Shown: positions 34,813-42,931 of the stretch, piece by piece | How positions within the stretch are numbered: the stretch's first letter is position 1 | Layout: each line of letters starts with the position of its first letter | Assembly: GCF_900110245.1 (NCBI RefSeq) | Contig: NZ_FOCZ01000006.1 | Location: 187,004 to 251,003 of the forward strand | Direction of reading: 5' to 3' | DNA length: 64,000 nt | DNA from: Niastella yeongjuensis | GTDB lineage: Bacteria; Bacteroidota; Bacteroidia; Chitinophagales; Chitinophagaceae | Made by a program: the position numbers and the translations under genes | The notes under the pieces: generated by a model | Databases searched by the model: none | Seen by the model: the letters and a program-made list of their open reading frames with translations, nothing else | Told to the model about the DNA's origin: nothing

Positions 34813-35973
34813 TTATTTACATCCTTTCGTACTGATCACCACAGTTCCATCAATCACTTCGTAAGTGGCATTTATGATCTTACAGATAATGCGCAGTTTT
34901 TCATAGAACGGTTCATTGCCCAATGAGGCGGAAATGGTGCAGGTTTTCAGCACTTCTTCATCAATCAGTACCGGCACGCCATAAGCAGTTTGTAAGCGAC
35001 TGAATACTTCTGTGGCCGGGGTATCATCAAAATCGAAATTGTAAGTTGCCTGGTTGGGGATCACCGGTTTTTCCACCAGCGATTTATTCATCTGTGCATT
35101 TGAAATATCATACACCACCTGTTGGTTGGGCGTCACTACCATACCTTTTAAAGTAGCAGAGCCGGCATCGGTACTGGTAAAGTTCTCCCGCTTAAAAACC
35201 GATACTTTTCCTGTTTTTACTACTACGCTGGCTGTTTCGGCACTGCTCATGGCTTTTACATAAAAGCTGGTACCCAGTACTTTGGTTACTATTGTTTGTG
35301 TATATACAATGAATGGCCGCTCGGGATTACGGGTTATGCTGAAGAAGGCATTACCTTCGAGATATACTTCTCTTTTTCCCGATGAAAAATTAGCGGAATA
35401 GGTAAGCCGGCTGTTCTTTTCCAATACGACTTCACTTCCATCTGACAACACAATGTGTTGCTCACCATCTGAATTGTTATTGTAGTCAAAGCTTTTATGC
35501 TTTGCTTCCTGCATAAAGGCTTTATAAGCATTATTGGAGGCCAATGGGCGTGGCTTGTTGGTATAATACAAGTACACACACGCGATCATCAGCAATGAAG
35601 CGGCAATGCCCACCAGGTGCCGGGTGCGGAAAAAAGGGATACCTGTTGAACCCTGCTCCTTACCGTTGTCGTTTCTGTTCTCCAGGTATCCGTCGGGTTC
35701 TTCATCGTTGTATATTGCCGGGTTTAGGGATAATAGCTTTTGCTGAATAAGATCGGCTTCCCGGTTTATCTCCTGGTTAGTAAGTTGATGGTTGTTTTCC
35801 GTAAGCGTTTCTATAATAGCTTTGGCTGCAGCTACCCATTCCAGCCGGGCCGGGTTCTGTTCTATCCATTTACTCCAGAACACGGCGGCGGCTTCGTCTT
35901 TTTCAATGATCCATTTTCTGAACAATTCGTTGGCCAGTAAGTCATCTATGCTTTTGATATCCGGGTTTTTCAT
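34813..35973 (-). CDS. FecR-family anti-sigma factor
   Basis: 386 aa. A cytoplasmic N-terminal region (about 1-115) that would hold the sigma factor, with the W-x-x-W-x-x-x-x-P pattern (VFWSKWIEQNPARLEWVAAA), is followed by one transmembrane helix (LVGIAASLLMIACVYLYYT, about 118-137), the FecR domain (GEQHIVLSDGSEVVLEKNSR, LEGNAFFSITRNPERPFIVY, LGTSFYVKAMSSAETASVVV) and a C-terminal DUF4974 domain (NFDFDDTPATEVFSRLQTAY). It senses the STN domain of the SusC encoded 104 bp downstream. The cognate ECF sigma gene is probably the one at 37309, but a desaturase gene lies in between. Confidence 0.93.
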   Translation of the reverse strand: MKNPDIKSIDDLLANELFRKWIIEKDEAAAVFWSKWIEQNPARLEWVAAAKAIIETLTENNHQLTNQEINREADLIQQKLLSLNPAIYNDEEPDGYLENRNDNGKEQGSTGIPFFRTRHLVGIAASLLMIACVYLYYTNKPRPLASNNAYKAFMQEAKHKSFDYNNNSDGEQHIVLSDGSEVVLEKNSRLTYSANFSSGKREVYLEGNAFFSITRNPERPFIVYTQTIVTKVLGTSFYVKAMSSAETASVVVKTGKVSVFKRENFTSTDAGSATLKGMVVTPNQQVVYDISNAQMNKSLVEKPVIPNQATYNFDFDDTPATEVFSRLQTAYGVPVLIDEEVLKTCTISASLGNEPFYEKLRIICKIINATYEVIDGTVVISTKGCK

Positions 35974-36113
35974 CTGGTTTTATACTCCCTGTAAAACCAA
36001 TACACACCGATGAAGAATATCTACTGTACATTTTGAAAAATAATATCAATAAATCTTAAAACAGTTAATAATGAAAACTTTATGAAGAATGTGGTAAGTC
36101 TTGCAGGTATCAT

Positions 36114-37202
36114 TCAGACCCTCCCCAATTTGTAAAGCAGTTTCGCATGAGACCTGATTGCCCCTACAAATGTCTTTTTCGAATTATAGGGAAGATCAAA
36201 TTCTTTTGCAGTTTTTTCTACAATGCCCGAAATGGCTGGATAGTGGACATGGCAGATTGTAGGGAAAAGGTGGTGTTCTACCTGAAAATTCAGCCCTCCG
36301 ATGAGCCAGGAGAACCATTTATTATTCATGGAAAAATTCATAGTTGTTTTCAATTGCAGTTCGGCCCAATGGTCTTTTAAGCGCCCCCCTTCATCTGGTA
36401 AAGGAAATTGTGTTTCCTCTACCACATGCGCAACCTGAAATACAACCGCCAGGCCAAATCCACAGATATAGTGAATTACTAAAAAGCCCAGTACCCAATT
36501 CAGAAAACTCATTTCCTTAATCAGGAAATATGGCAACAGCATATAGCCAAAGTAGGCAGCTTTTGAGAGTAAGATCACCAACAGCTCTTTATAAATATTA
36601 GTCTTGGCGCCTAACAGGTTCTTTTTATTGTAATGAAAGATCTGCTTAAAATCCTTTACTGTACACCAGTTTATTGTCATCAGTCCATAAAAGAACCAGG
36701 CATACAAATATTGTAACCGGTGAATGGGTCTTCTGGTTACATGCGGCTCAAACCGCAGGAATCCCGGCGTGTCAATGTCCTCATCATGATTGTGAACGTT
36801 TGTATAATTATGATGTATATGATTATGCTGTATGCGCCAGTTTAACGAATGTCCGCCTAACAGGTGCATCGAAAAATAACAGAGGACCGTATTTAAAAAC
36901 TTATTCTTGCTAAAGCACCCATGATTCACATCATGCATTACACAAAGGCCAATGCCCGACATGGCAAACCCCATCACTACACATAACATCAGCCACACCC
37001 ATTTACTATTAAAAGTATGGGTTGCCAAAAGTGTAAAAGCAAGAAAATAAAGCAGGAACATAAATAAGGTTTTTGTATACATGGTAACGTTTCCCTTCTT
37101 GCTTAACTGGTTATCGCGGAAATAACCATCTACCCTGCTTTTCAGCAGGGTGTAAAATGTGCTGTTCTTGTTATTAAACTTTAAGGCTTGCGGATGACTC
37201 AT
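36114..37202 (-). CDS. Fatty-acid (acyl-lipid/acyl-CoA) desaturase
   Basis: 362 aa membrane di-iron desaturase with all three histidine boxes: HDVNH (90-94), HNHIHH (126-131) and QVEHH (307-311), the last with Q in place of H as in front-end and linoleoyl-CoA-type desaturases. Four or more hydrophobic segments flank the boxes (TLFMFLLYFLAFTLLATHTF, LMLCVVMGFAMSGIGLCVM). It would introduce double bonds into membrane lipid acyl chains using O2 and an electron donor. It is placed between the ECF sigma gene and fecR, where a desaturase is not expected; a 12-bp palindrome lies 50 bp upstream. Confidence 0.92.
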   Translation of the reverse strand: MSHPQALKFNNKNSTFYTLLKSRVDGYFRDNQLSKKGNVTMYTKTLFMFLLYFLAFTLLATHTFNSKWVWLMLCVVMGFAMSGIGLCVMHDVNHGCFSKNKFLNTVLCYFSMHLLGGHSLNWRIQHNHIHHNYTNVHNHDEDIDTPGFLRFEPHVTRRPIHRLQYLYAWFFYGLMTINWCTVKDFKQIFHYNKKNLLGAKTNIYKELLVILLSKAAYFGYMLLPYFLIKEMSFLNWVLGFLVIHYICGFGLAVVFQVAHVVEETQFPLPDEGGRLKDHWAELQLKTTMNFSMNNKWFSWLIGGLNFQVEHHLFPTICHVHYPAISGIVEKTAKEFDLPYNSKKTFVGAIRSHAKLLYKLGRV

Positions 37203-37251
37203 ATTTAAAATTTACGGCAACTGTGAATTGGAATTGCGCGCAAAATTATAT

Positions 37252-37263
37252 TGACTATAGTCA
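37252..37263. promoter_or_regulatory. 12-bp perfect palindrome upstream of the desaturase gene
   Basis: TGACTATAGTCA equals its own reverse complement and lies 50 bp before the desaturase ATG (minus strand) in the 106-bp gap after the sigma gene. It is a candidate operator. A 10-bp direct repeat GTAGTCCACG also occurs at 37269-37278 and 37292-37301. Confidence 0.45.
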
Positions 37264-37308
37264 TCGTTGTAGTCCACGGACGGAAAATGAAGTAGTCCAC
37301 GATCTTTT

Positions 37309-37914
37309 TTACAGGTGACAGATCACCAGTAACAAAATAATAGAAATGGCCTGCGTGGGGTTGAAATAAATACCCGTGTGCTGGCGAAGTTTATTGAGTG
37401 CGTCGTTCAACAGATTGTACACCGACTGGCGGTTAAGTTGCATAATGTCGGCAATGTCGGCTGCGCTGGCATTGAGGTAGAAGCGCAAATATATGATCTC
37501 CTGCTGGCGCCTGGAGAGTTGCAGAATGCATTTCTTTATTCTTTCGGCCAGGACTGCTTTTTGTTCCTGCTGAATGATCTGTTCATCTGGCGTAGCGTTG
37601 GTGTCTTTCACTTCCAGAAAGCTGAGGCCATCTGTTGAACCGGCTTTTGTAAGTGCCCTTGCCAACCGGCGCCGCAAAGATTTCATGAGGTAATGTTCAA
37701 CCGAGGCGGTTTCATTAATGGTATTCCGTTTATACCACAGGTATAGAAACAGATCCTGAATGCAATCCTTTACCAGGGCCGCATCGCGGGTAAATTTACA
37801 GCCGTATTGATAAAGTAAATTGTAATGCCTTTTTACGATGGCATCGAACGCGAGGTGATCGCCGGGCAGAAACTGTTTCCACAGCTCTTCACTGGTAAAT
37901 TCCACGTATCTCAT
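37309..37914 (-). CDS. ECF sigma factor (FecI-like, xylan locus)
   Basis: 201 aa. Sigma region 2 spans about residues 25-92 (FDAIVKRHYNLLYQYGCKFT, LVKDCIQDLFLYLWYKRNTI), and region 4 about 120-180 (LSRRQQEIIYLRFYLNASAA, DIADIMQLNRQSVYNLLNDA), separated by a short linker, the normal ECF layout. A hydrophobic C-terminal extension (ISIILLLVICHL) is odd for a cytosolic sigma factor and could contact the membrane. It is the first gene of the minus-strand series sigma, desaturase, FecR, SusC and presumably directs RNA polymerase to the SusCD operon promoter when released by FecR. Confidence 0.92.
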   Translation of the reverse strand: MRYVEFTSEELWKQFLPGDHLAFDAIVKRHYNLLYQYGCKFTRDAALVKDCIQDLFLYLWYKRNTINETASVEHYLMKSLRRRLARALTKAGSTDGLSFLEVKDTNATPDEQIIQQEQKAVLAERIKKCILQLSRRQQEIIYLRFYLNASAADIADIMQLNRQSVYNLLNDALNKLRQHTGIYFNPTQAISIILLLVICHL

Positions 37915-38021
37915 TATGGCAGCAGTCGTTGGTTGGGTTAAACAGGCAGTGTTCCGACACTAAAATAGGAAAAGATTTTTATTAACGTAAACGGATGCTG
38001 CTTTTTTTAACCCCATCCTGC

Positions 38022-38477
38022 CTAGAGGTCGTTTGGTTTTCTTTTCTTCAATTTATTGAAACAAATCCCTTCCATTGCCGGAAACTCTACTAACATGGGC
38101 TGCAACGTTTTCCAGTCAGTGAGCAATGTCTCACCGTCTTTGTTCAAACTGAACAATACTTCACCTGGTTTGAAATCCTGTGACCCATCTAGGTATTTAT
38201 AGTAGGCTACCTCTACCTGTGATGAATCGCCCGATAAGGTAGTGAGTAATTTTATGTAAGTAGTTAATCCGGTAATTTCCAATGTGCCAAAGCAGGTATC
38301 GTGTTGTTGTGTAACAGACAACTCCCACTCCATGATCTTGTTGATGCCGGTAGCGGTGGGCACCGGTAGTTCGTGATAAGAATAATCGCCTACCCAGTCT
38401 GTACAATGAGCAAATGAATTACTCTTTGAACAGGAGGACAGTGTGAAACATAATAGCAATACGAATAATCTATTCAT
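38022..38477 (-). CDS. Small lipoprotein of unknown function (DUF5991-like)
   Basis: 151 aa from the ATG at 38477 (the frame opens seven codons earlier). Lipobox LCFTLSSC gives a lipidated Cys near residue 16. The mature part starts CTDWVGDYSYHELPVP and contains the tryptophan-containing strand IMEWELSVTQQHDTCFGTLE; this W-x-G-x-Y ... W-E-L pattern recalls DUF5991-type proteins, with two cysteines that could form a disulfide. The function is unknown. It stands alone between the sigma gene and the divergent metallo-hydrolase gene. Confidence 0.7.
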   Translation of the reverse strand: MNRLFVLLLCFTLSSCSKSNSFAHCTDWVGDYSYHELPVPTATGINKIMEWELSVTQQHDTCFGTLEITGLTTYIKLLTTLSGDSSQVEVAYYKYLDGSQDFKPGEVLFSLNKDGETLLTDWKTLQPMLVEFPAMEGICFNKLKKRKPNDL

Positions 38478-38498
38478 AAAATATGATGACTGAGCCAA

Positions 38499-38794
38499 TA
38501 AAGACTTACTGGTTACATCCGCAGCGGCGGACAGGTTACAGGGTGAATTACTTACAGCTTTTCGCTTTCTTGTATCAAAGGTTATTAACCGGGATATTGA
38601 TCATTTCGATGGTTACGGGCGAGGTGTATTACAAATGCTGATAAATTATAATAGGAGCATCGAACCGTTATGCATGGCAATTTCACCATTTATCCGCTAT
38701 ATAGAATTGATTTTTCGCTGTTGTGGATAAAATAGCAGACCAGCAGACCGATAGCATCGATTTTCAGCAAGTCTGCCAATCACGAATTATAACC
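38499..38794. other. Gene-free gap before the metallo-hydrolase gene
   Basis: About 300 bp without a credible reading frame, between two divergent genes. Apart from the -7 box of the metallo-hydrolase gene just after it and short direct words (GCAGACCAGCAGACC at 38733-38747), I see no structure. Confidence 0.4.
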
Positions 38795-38802
38795 TATATT
38801 TG
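38795..38802 (+). promoter_or_regulatory. -7 element of the metallo-hydrolase gene
   Basis: TATATTTG matches TAnnTTTG and ends 8 bases before the ATG at 38811, so the transcript would be nearly leaderless. No clear -33 element is visible. Confidence 0.4.
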
Positions 38803-38810
38803 CACGCAAC

Positions 38811-39665
38811 ATGTCGCTCTATATTGCATCGCTGAACTCGGGAAGTAATGGAAACTGTTATTATGTGGGCAACGGCCAGGAAGCCATCCTGGTGGATGCG
38901 GGCATCTCCTGCCGCGAAACTGAACGACGCATGGCCCGCATTGGCTTATCGATGCAAACAGTAAAAGCTATTTTTGTTTCACACGAACATACGGATCACA
39001 TCAGCGGCATTCCGGTACTCGCTAAAAAATACCAGTTGCCGGTTTATATCACCGATGCTACTTTGTACAACGGAAACATCGATATAAAAAAGGAACAGGT
39101 TGTTGCTTTCAAACCGTATGAACCCGTTCAGATCGGCGGGCTGGCCATTCAGGCTTTTCCTAAATTTCATGATGCGGCTGAACCGCATAGTTTTATCGTG
39201 AACGGCAACAATGTGAACATCGGCATCTTCACAGACATTGGTTCGCCCTGCGATCATCTGGCCTTACATTTTAAACATTGTCATGCCGCCTTCCTGGAAG
39301 CGAATTATGATGAAGAAATGCTGGAGACAGGAAATTATCCACGGCATTTAAAGAATCGCATCCGCGGTGGTCATGGGCATCTTTCCAACAAACAGGCACT
39401 GGAAGTATTTACCAAACACCGGCCTTCTTATATGAGCCATCTCTTTTTGGCACACCTGTCAAGAGATAATAATTCTCCTCAGTTGGTTAAACAATTATTC
39501 AATGAACATGCGGGCAATACGCAGATCATTGTAGCTTCCCGATTCGAAGAAACGGCCGTTTATCAGGTAACGGCGGAACAAACCACAGATTCGATCTCCC
39601 TTCCTAAAAAAGAGAACTCTCCGTCACGCATCAAGCAGTCTTACACGCAATTGCGTTTATGGTGA
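38811..39665 (+). CDS. MBL-fold metallo-hydrolase, YycJ/WalJ-like
   Basis: 284 aa cytoplasmic metallo-beta-lactamase-fold protein. The N-terminus LYIASLNSGSNGNCYYVGNG and the metal motif SHEHTDHISG (His58, His60, Asp62, His63) match the YycJ/WalJ group, probably 5'-to-3' exonucleases or phosphodiesterases linked to mismatch repair in Firmicutes. Other metal ligands are likely in FPKFHDAAEPHSF (His131), GIFTDIG and the late HLSRDN motif. The C-terminal extension is serine- and lysine-rich. It is a normal single-copy housekeeping gene in Bacteroidota. No operon partner is evident. Confidence 0.92.
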   Translation: MSLYIASLNSGSNGNCYYVGNGQEAILVDAGISCRETERRMARIGLSMQTVKAIFVSHEHTDHISGIPVLAKKYQLPVYITDATLYNGNIDIKKEQVVAFKPYEPVQIGGLAIQAFPKFHDAAEPHSFIVNGNNVNIGIFTDIGSPCDHLALHFKHCHAAFLEANYDEEMLETGNYPRHLKNRIRGGHGHLSNKQALEVFTKHRPSYMSHLFLAHLSRDNNSPQLVKQLFNEHAGNTQIIVASRFEETAVYQVTAEQTTDSISLPKKENSPSRIKQSYTQLRLW

Positions 39666-39722
39666 TAGGGCAGATAATTAGACAACTAATATATTTAGCA
39701 TTTAGTAAAAATGTTTAATTTT

Positions 39723-39887
39723 ATGTTTATGAAAGAATTAAAGATAACGAGTGATTTTTTCGATCAAAAAGTTACCTATAATTATAATAAGGAACTCGAT
39801 AAGCTAAGAGGCAGGATACTGGCACCTAAAAAGCTGGAAGAAGCTAATAAGTTGCTCAGAAAGCTAAAAACGCCATTACCTAAATAG
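39723..39887 (+). CDS. Small basic protein, 54 aa, first of a tandem paralogous pair
   Basis: The frame has in-frame ATGs at 39711, 39723 and 39729; 39723 gives the same length before the conserved SD motif as its neighbour. The product (KELKITSDFFDQKVTY, then ELDKLRGRILAPKKLEEANK, ending KTPLPK) is basic and helical with no signal peptide. It aligns end to end with the 53-aa protein encoded 8 bp downstream: K-I/V-x-x-SD-F/L-F, a central EL-x-K, PK-x-x-EE-x-NK, L-x-K-L/I-K and a terminal PK. Conservation between paralogues is good evidence of coding. The function is unknown. Confidence 0.65.
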   Translation: MFMKELKITSDFFDQKVTYNYNKELDKLRGRILAPKKLEEANKLLRKLKTPLPK

Positions 39888-39895
39888 TTTTTCAT

Positions 39896-40057
39896 ATGGA
39901 AAAGAAAGTGATAAAAGTATATAGTGATTTATTTAAAAAGGAATGTACCCTAACTCATGACCCTGAACTTGAAAAATTTAAGGATATGTCATGGCCACCT
40001 AAAATAATGGAAGAAATAAACAAGGATCTTAAAAAGATCAAAAATTGGCCTAAGTAA
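39896..40057 (+). CDS. Small basic protein, 53 aa, second of a tandem paralogous pair
   Basis: The product opens EKKVIKVYSDLFKKECTLTH, continues DPELEKFKDMSWPPKIMEEI and ends NKDLKKIKNWPK. It shares with the preceding 54-aa protein the positions listed there, with differences at both conservative and non-conservative sites, so the two arose by an old tandem duplication under coding constraint. A single cysteine (residue 16) is not shared. It is 8 bp downstream of the first copy and followed by a remnant of a third. No family was recognised. Confidence 0.65.
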   Translation: MEKKVIKVYSDLFKKECTLTHDPELEKFKDMSWPPKIMEEINKDLKKIKNWPK

Positions 40058-40067
40058 AGTTTCATTT

Positions 40068-40097
40068 ATGAATAAATCATTGCCACTGCCTAAGTGA
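40068..40097 (+). pseudogene. Remnant of a third tandem small-protein copy (9 codons)
   Basis: A 9-codon frame, MNKSLPLPK then TGA, follows the second copy by 10 bp. Its start context (TTTCAT then ATG) repeats that of the second copy and its end (PLPK, stop) repeats the end of the first. It is best explained as a copy that lost its middle by deletion. Confidence 0.4.
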
Positions 40098-40260
40098 GCA
40101 ATTGCGGTTCATTAACCTGCTGCCCCCATTTGCGATCAATTCACTCCCAATTCTCACAGTCAATTTTACTTATATAATGCACTGATTTGCGCCTTGTTAA
40201 TAGGATATTAAAACCTAAAAACTAATTGATCCAGAAGGGCATATACAGGCTAACTATTGT

Positions 40261-40268
40261 TATTTTTG
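40261..40268 (+). promoter_or_regulatory. -7 element of the HYC_CC_PP-like gene
   Basis: TATTTTTG matches TAnnTTTG, 12 bases before the ATG at 40281. No clear -33 TTTG precedes it. Confidence 0.4.
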
Positions 40269-40280
40269 CGGCAGGGACAC

Positions 40281-40655
40281 ATGAAGCAATTTTTGGTTAC
40301 CATATTAGCCTTTGTTTATCTCACCAGTACGGTGGGTGCTACGCTGCGACTGGATTGTTGCCTGGAAAACCTGGTTGCAACGGGTTTTAGCGCAAACGAG
40401 CACTCCGGGATCTGGAGTACTGAAAACAAGGATTGCAAAGACGAGCACAATCAGGCGAAACAAGGCCACGAGCAAAAACATAACGATACTCATTTCCGGG
40501 TTGCGAAAAGCTGCCCTGCAACCTTAGCTTCTGATTTCCCCGCTTATTCGTTTCATGCCATTGCCACCATAACGGAAGCATATCCTATAAACAATGCGCC
40601 GCCACAACAGGCAGCTATACCTCTCTTTATACTTAATTGCGTTCACCGGATTTAA
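40281..40655 (+). CDS. HYC_CC_PP-like secreted cysteine/histidine-rich protein
   Basis: 124 aa from the ATG at 40281; an in-frame TTG at 40257 lies in the promoter. A signal peptide (MKQFLVTILAFVYLTSTVGA) is followed by a Cys-Cys pair (LDCCLENL), a Cys/His-rich stretch (DCKDEHNQAKQGHEQKHNDT), another Cys (SCPATL) and a Pro-Pro pair (NNAPPQQAA), the order seen in the HYC_CC_PP family of Bacteroidota, here in a divergent form. Such proteins are found near metal-efflux or copper-related TonB genes and may bind metal; no such gene is adjacent. TATTTTTG at 40261-40268 is a fitting -7 box. Confidence 0.65.
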   Translation: MKQFLVTILAFVYLTSTVGATLRLDCCLENLVATGFSANEHSGIWSTENKDCKDEHNQAKQGHEQKHNDTHFRVAKSCPATLASDFPAYSFHAIATITEAYPINNAPPQQAAIPLFILNCVHRI

Positions 40656-40767
40656 TTCTCTTCTCCCCTACTGAATAGCATCACGCTGTTCCTGTTTTCA
40701 TTTACTGTTGCCGATTCCTATAACCTGTTCCTGCGGCTTTATAGAATCACCATTAAAACATAAGATC

Positions 40768-41340
40768 ATGAGAACGATATTTATGGCATTATCTTTTTTA
40801 GTAGCCGGAATAATGGTTAATGCACAAAGCGGGGTATATTTTACGTACGACGATTTTGAAAACAACCGGCTTACTTATGCCACCGATGAACCATCGGCCG
40901 ATAACAAAATCAGGTTTAATGAATTTATTGCAAAGCCCTATTTAATTGTTAAACACAATGGCGAGAAGGTGCATGTGTTTAAAGATGAGATTTATGCCTA
41001 TAAGAACAAGAAAGACGTTGTTCGCACCTGGAATTTCACCCCGTATTATTTCCTGGGAAAAGGACATATCTGGATCTATTACAGAGATGTGTACGTTTCT
41101 CAGCCAAAAGGAACACAACGGGTGCGGAAGTATTTCTATTCTACTTATGGAAAAGGAGAAATTCTGCCTTTAACGGTTCATAACCTGAAACGATCGTTCC
41201 CCAATAACGACCTGTTTCATATTTATCTGGATGCCCAATTCCGCAGTGATGCAGAATTGGCGCACTATGACAGGTATACCAATAAATATAAAGTGAATGA
41301 CCTTTTAGAAAAAGCCAACACTGGCATTACTAAAAATTAA
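40768..41340 (+). CDS. Secreted protein of unknown function, 190 aa
   Basis: Start at ATG 40768 (MRTIFMALSFLVAGIMVNAQ), giving a classical signal peptide cut after NAQ; the longer frame from 40708 is not credible. The mature part (GVYFTYDDFENNRLTYATDE, then KIRFNEFIAKPYLIVKHNGE, HIWIYYRDVYVSQPKG) looks like one small beta-rich domain that Bacteroidota encode in many copies and that remains unnamed. It may be periplasmic or surface-exposed. It follows the HYC_CC_PP-like gene by 112 bp and ends at a strong bidirectional terminator. Confidence 0.7.
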   Translation: MRTIFMALSFLVAGIMVNAQSGVYFTYDDFENNRLTYATDEPSADNKIRFNEFIAKPYLIVKHNGEKVHVFKDEIYAYKNKKDVVRTWNFTPYYFLGKGHIWIYYRDVYVSQPKGTQRVRKYFYSTYGKGEILPLTVHNLKRSFPNNDLFHIYLDAQFRSDAELAHYDRYTNKYKVNDLLEKANTGITKN

Positions 41341-41390
41341 ATCAGTGAAAAACCGGAGATAGATTGCACAGCTTGTACCGGTGCAATAAT

Positions 41391-41426
41391 AAAAAGCCCC
41401 GACGATCCTAAGCTGTCGGGGCTTTT
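41391..41426. terminator. Bidirectional terminator between convergent genes
   Basis: GCCCCGAC (41396-41403) pairs exactly with GTCGGGGC (41415-41422) across an 11-base loop, with five A before and four T after. It serves the gene ending at 41340 and the convergent DinB-like gene. Confidence 0.92.
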
Positions 41427-41445
41427 GTTATACTAAAAACTGGTA

Positions 41446-42051
41446 TCATTTTGGAAAATTCGGATCAGCTTTTACTTCCATGATCTGTTGTGTATGCCGG
41501 TTACTATGTGCGCCTATAAATAACAATAACTGATAACTATCAGCGGAGCCAAAAGGCATGGTGGCAATATGCGCACGCAGGTCTTCATTGGTTGATTTTA
41601 CATAGTCTATCAGTTTTTCCCGGTTCTTTTTAAAAGCATCCAGCGCCTCTTCTGTATTTTTCAAAGGAATATTTTCCGGCTGCAGCTTTTCAACGGTCTT
41701 AACTTTGTTACTGCGGTCTTCAATTTTTTGAACCAGTTGTTCATCGGTAAACTTTATTTCCGTTTTCTTTTCGGGGTTGGCTGGTTGTTTTAATGTGCCA
41801 TCCACCATTTGCCACATCATTTCTTCGCTGGCGGCAATATGCTTTACACATTCTTCAACACTCCACCGGTCGGGTGCGGGTTTAAACGTCAATTGGGCCT
41901 CGGTCAAACCTTTTACCTGTTCAAAAACACCTTTTTCAGTGTCTTTAAGCAATTTGCTGGCATAATTCCTTTCCTTTTTGCTAATGGTGTTATCTGACAC
42001 CAGAAAGGAAAGCATCAGTATGGACGATGCCAATAAGAACATTTTTTTCAT
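41446..42051 (-). CDS. Exported DinB-family protein
   Basis: 201 aa from the ATG at 42051 (another two codons upstream at 42057). A signal peptide (KKMFLLASSILMLSFLVSD) is followed by a four-helix DinB-like bundle. The likely metal-site histidines are in VEECVKHIAASEEMMWQMV (first His) and in FIGAHSNRHTQQIMEV (second and third, H-x3-H). DinB-superfamily proteins act as metal-dependent thiol transferases or have unknown roles; the exported version is common in Bacteroidota and uncharacterised. It is transcribed alone on the minus strand. Confidence 0.85.
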   Translation of the reverse strand: MKKMFLLASSILMLSFLVSDNTISKKERNYASKLLKDTEKGVFEQVKGLTEAQLTFKPAPDRWSVEECVKHIAASEEMMWQMVDGTLKQPANPEKKTEIKFTDEQLVQKIEDRSNKVKTVEKLQPENIPLKNTEEALDAFKKNREKLIDYVKSTNEDLRAHIATMPFGSADSYQLLLFIGAHSNRHTQQIMEVKADPNFPK

Positions 42052-42309
42052 ATACAATCGTTTTATGGGTTAACAAAGCCAGGGTACTTGTTTAGCTTGT
42101 TTTTACAGAGCGGGACATTATAGGGAGGATTCAAAATTAATAAAATTTATAATAAGTAGTCTGAATTTTAAAAGGCTGGCAAAATAAGGCAGCCGGAACC
42201 TTTAGCTTATATTAACAATTTTGCATCGGCAATTAGCTTGTTAGTACAACCGAAAATTAGTGTTCACCATACAATTTAACTATGTACATTTTCACACGTT
42301 CTATTTAGT

Positions 42310-42317
42310 TATATTTG
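42310..42317 (+). promoter_or_regulatory. -7 element of the second ECF sigma gene
   Basis: TATATTTG matches TAnnTTTG, 12 bases before the ATG at 42330; a TTTTC at 42289-42293 is a weak -33 candidate. The element makes the TTG at 42315 an unlikely start. Confidence 0.5.
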
Positions 42318-42329
42318 TATAGCCACCAT

Positions 42330-42905
42330 ATGAATTACAAGGTATTTGACGATGCGATACTTCTAAAACTACTCAAAGCCGGTGATGGATCTGCTTTGGA
42401 AGAGATTTATGCGCGTTATAGTGAAATGGTATTTCTGGCTGCATTGAAAAAGGTTAAAGCAAAAGCCATAGCCGAAGAACTGGTGCAAAACATTTTTATC
42501 AGTTTATGGGTGAAGCGGGAAACAGCCCAGATACAACAACTGCAGGCATATCTGCAATCGGCCGTTCGTTACCAGGTCATCGACTACATTCGTTCACAAC
42601 TCATTCGCGAAAAATATTACCAGTCGGCCTCCGCGCAAATGACTGTGCAGGAAAATCTCTCAGAATCAAGGTTACTGTTGCATGAATTAACTATTGCCAT
42701 TGATAATACCATCAAAAAACTGCCACAGAAAACACAGGAAATTTTCCGGTTAAGCCGGTATGAAAAACGTTCTGTCAAAGAGATCGCCCAATACATGAAT
42801 CTTTCAGAAAAAGCCGTTGAATACCATGTAACGCAATCGCTTAAGTTTATGCGGTTGCATTTGAAAGATTTCATTATTGTTGAATTATTCCTGTTGAACC
42901 TTTGA
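42330..42905 (+). CDS. ECF sigma factor (FecI-like) of the second Sus locus
   Basis: 191 aa from the ATG at 42330. Region 2 (LKAGDGSALEEIYARYSEMV, AIAEELVQNIFISLWVKRE) and region 4 (IKKLPQKTQEIFRLSRYEKR, SVKEIAQYMNLSEKAVEYHV) are complete. It lies upstream of fecR (43120), susC and susD on the same strand, so it is the likely specific sigma for this locus. A 214-bp gap containing an inverted-repeat element separates it from fecR. Confidence 0.93.
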   Translation: MNYKVFDDAILLKLLKAGDGSALEEIYARYSEMVFLAALKKVKAKAIAEELVQNIFISLWVKRETAQIQQLQAYLQSAVRYQVIDYIRSQLIREKYYQSASAQMTVQENLSESRLLLHELTIAIDNTIKKLPQKTQEIFRLSRYEKRSVKEIAQYMNLSEKAVEYHVTQSLKFMRLHLKDFIIVELFLLNL

Positions 42906-42931
42906 TGAAGGCAGAAACCCTTCACATGCTG

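Noticed and set aside
38499-38810. Possible tRNA or small RNA in the gap before the metallo-hydrolase gene.
   Set aside because: No cloverleaf, no terminator-bounded hairpin and no conserved words were found.
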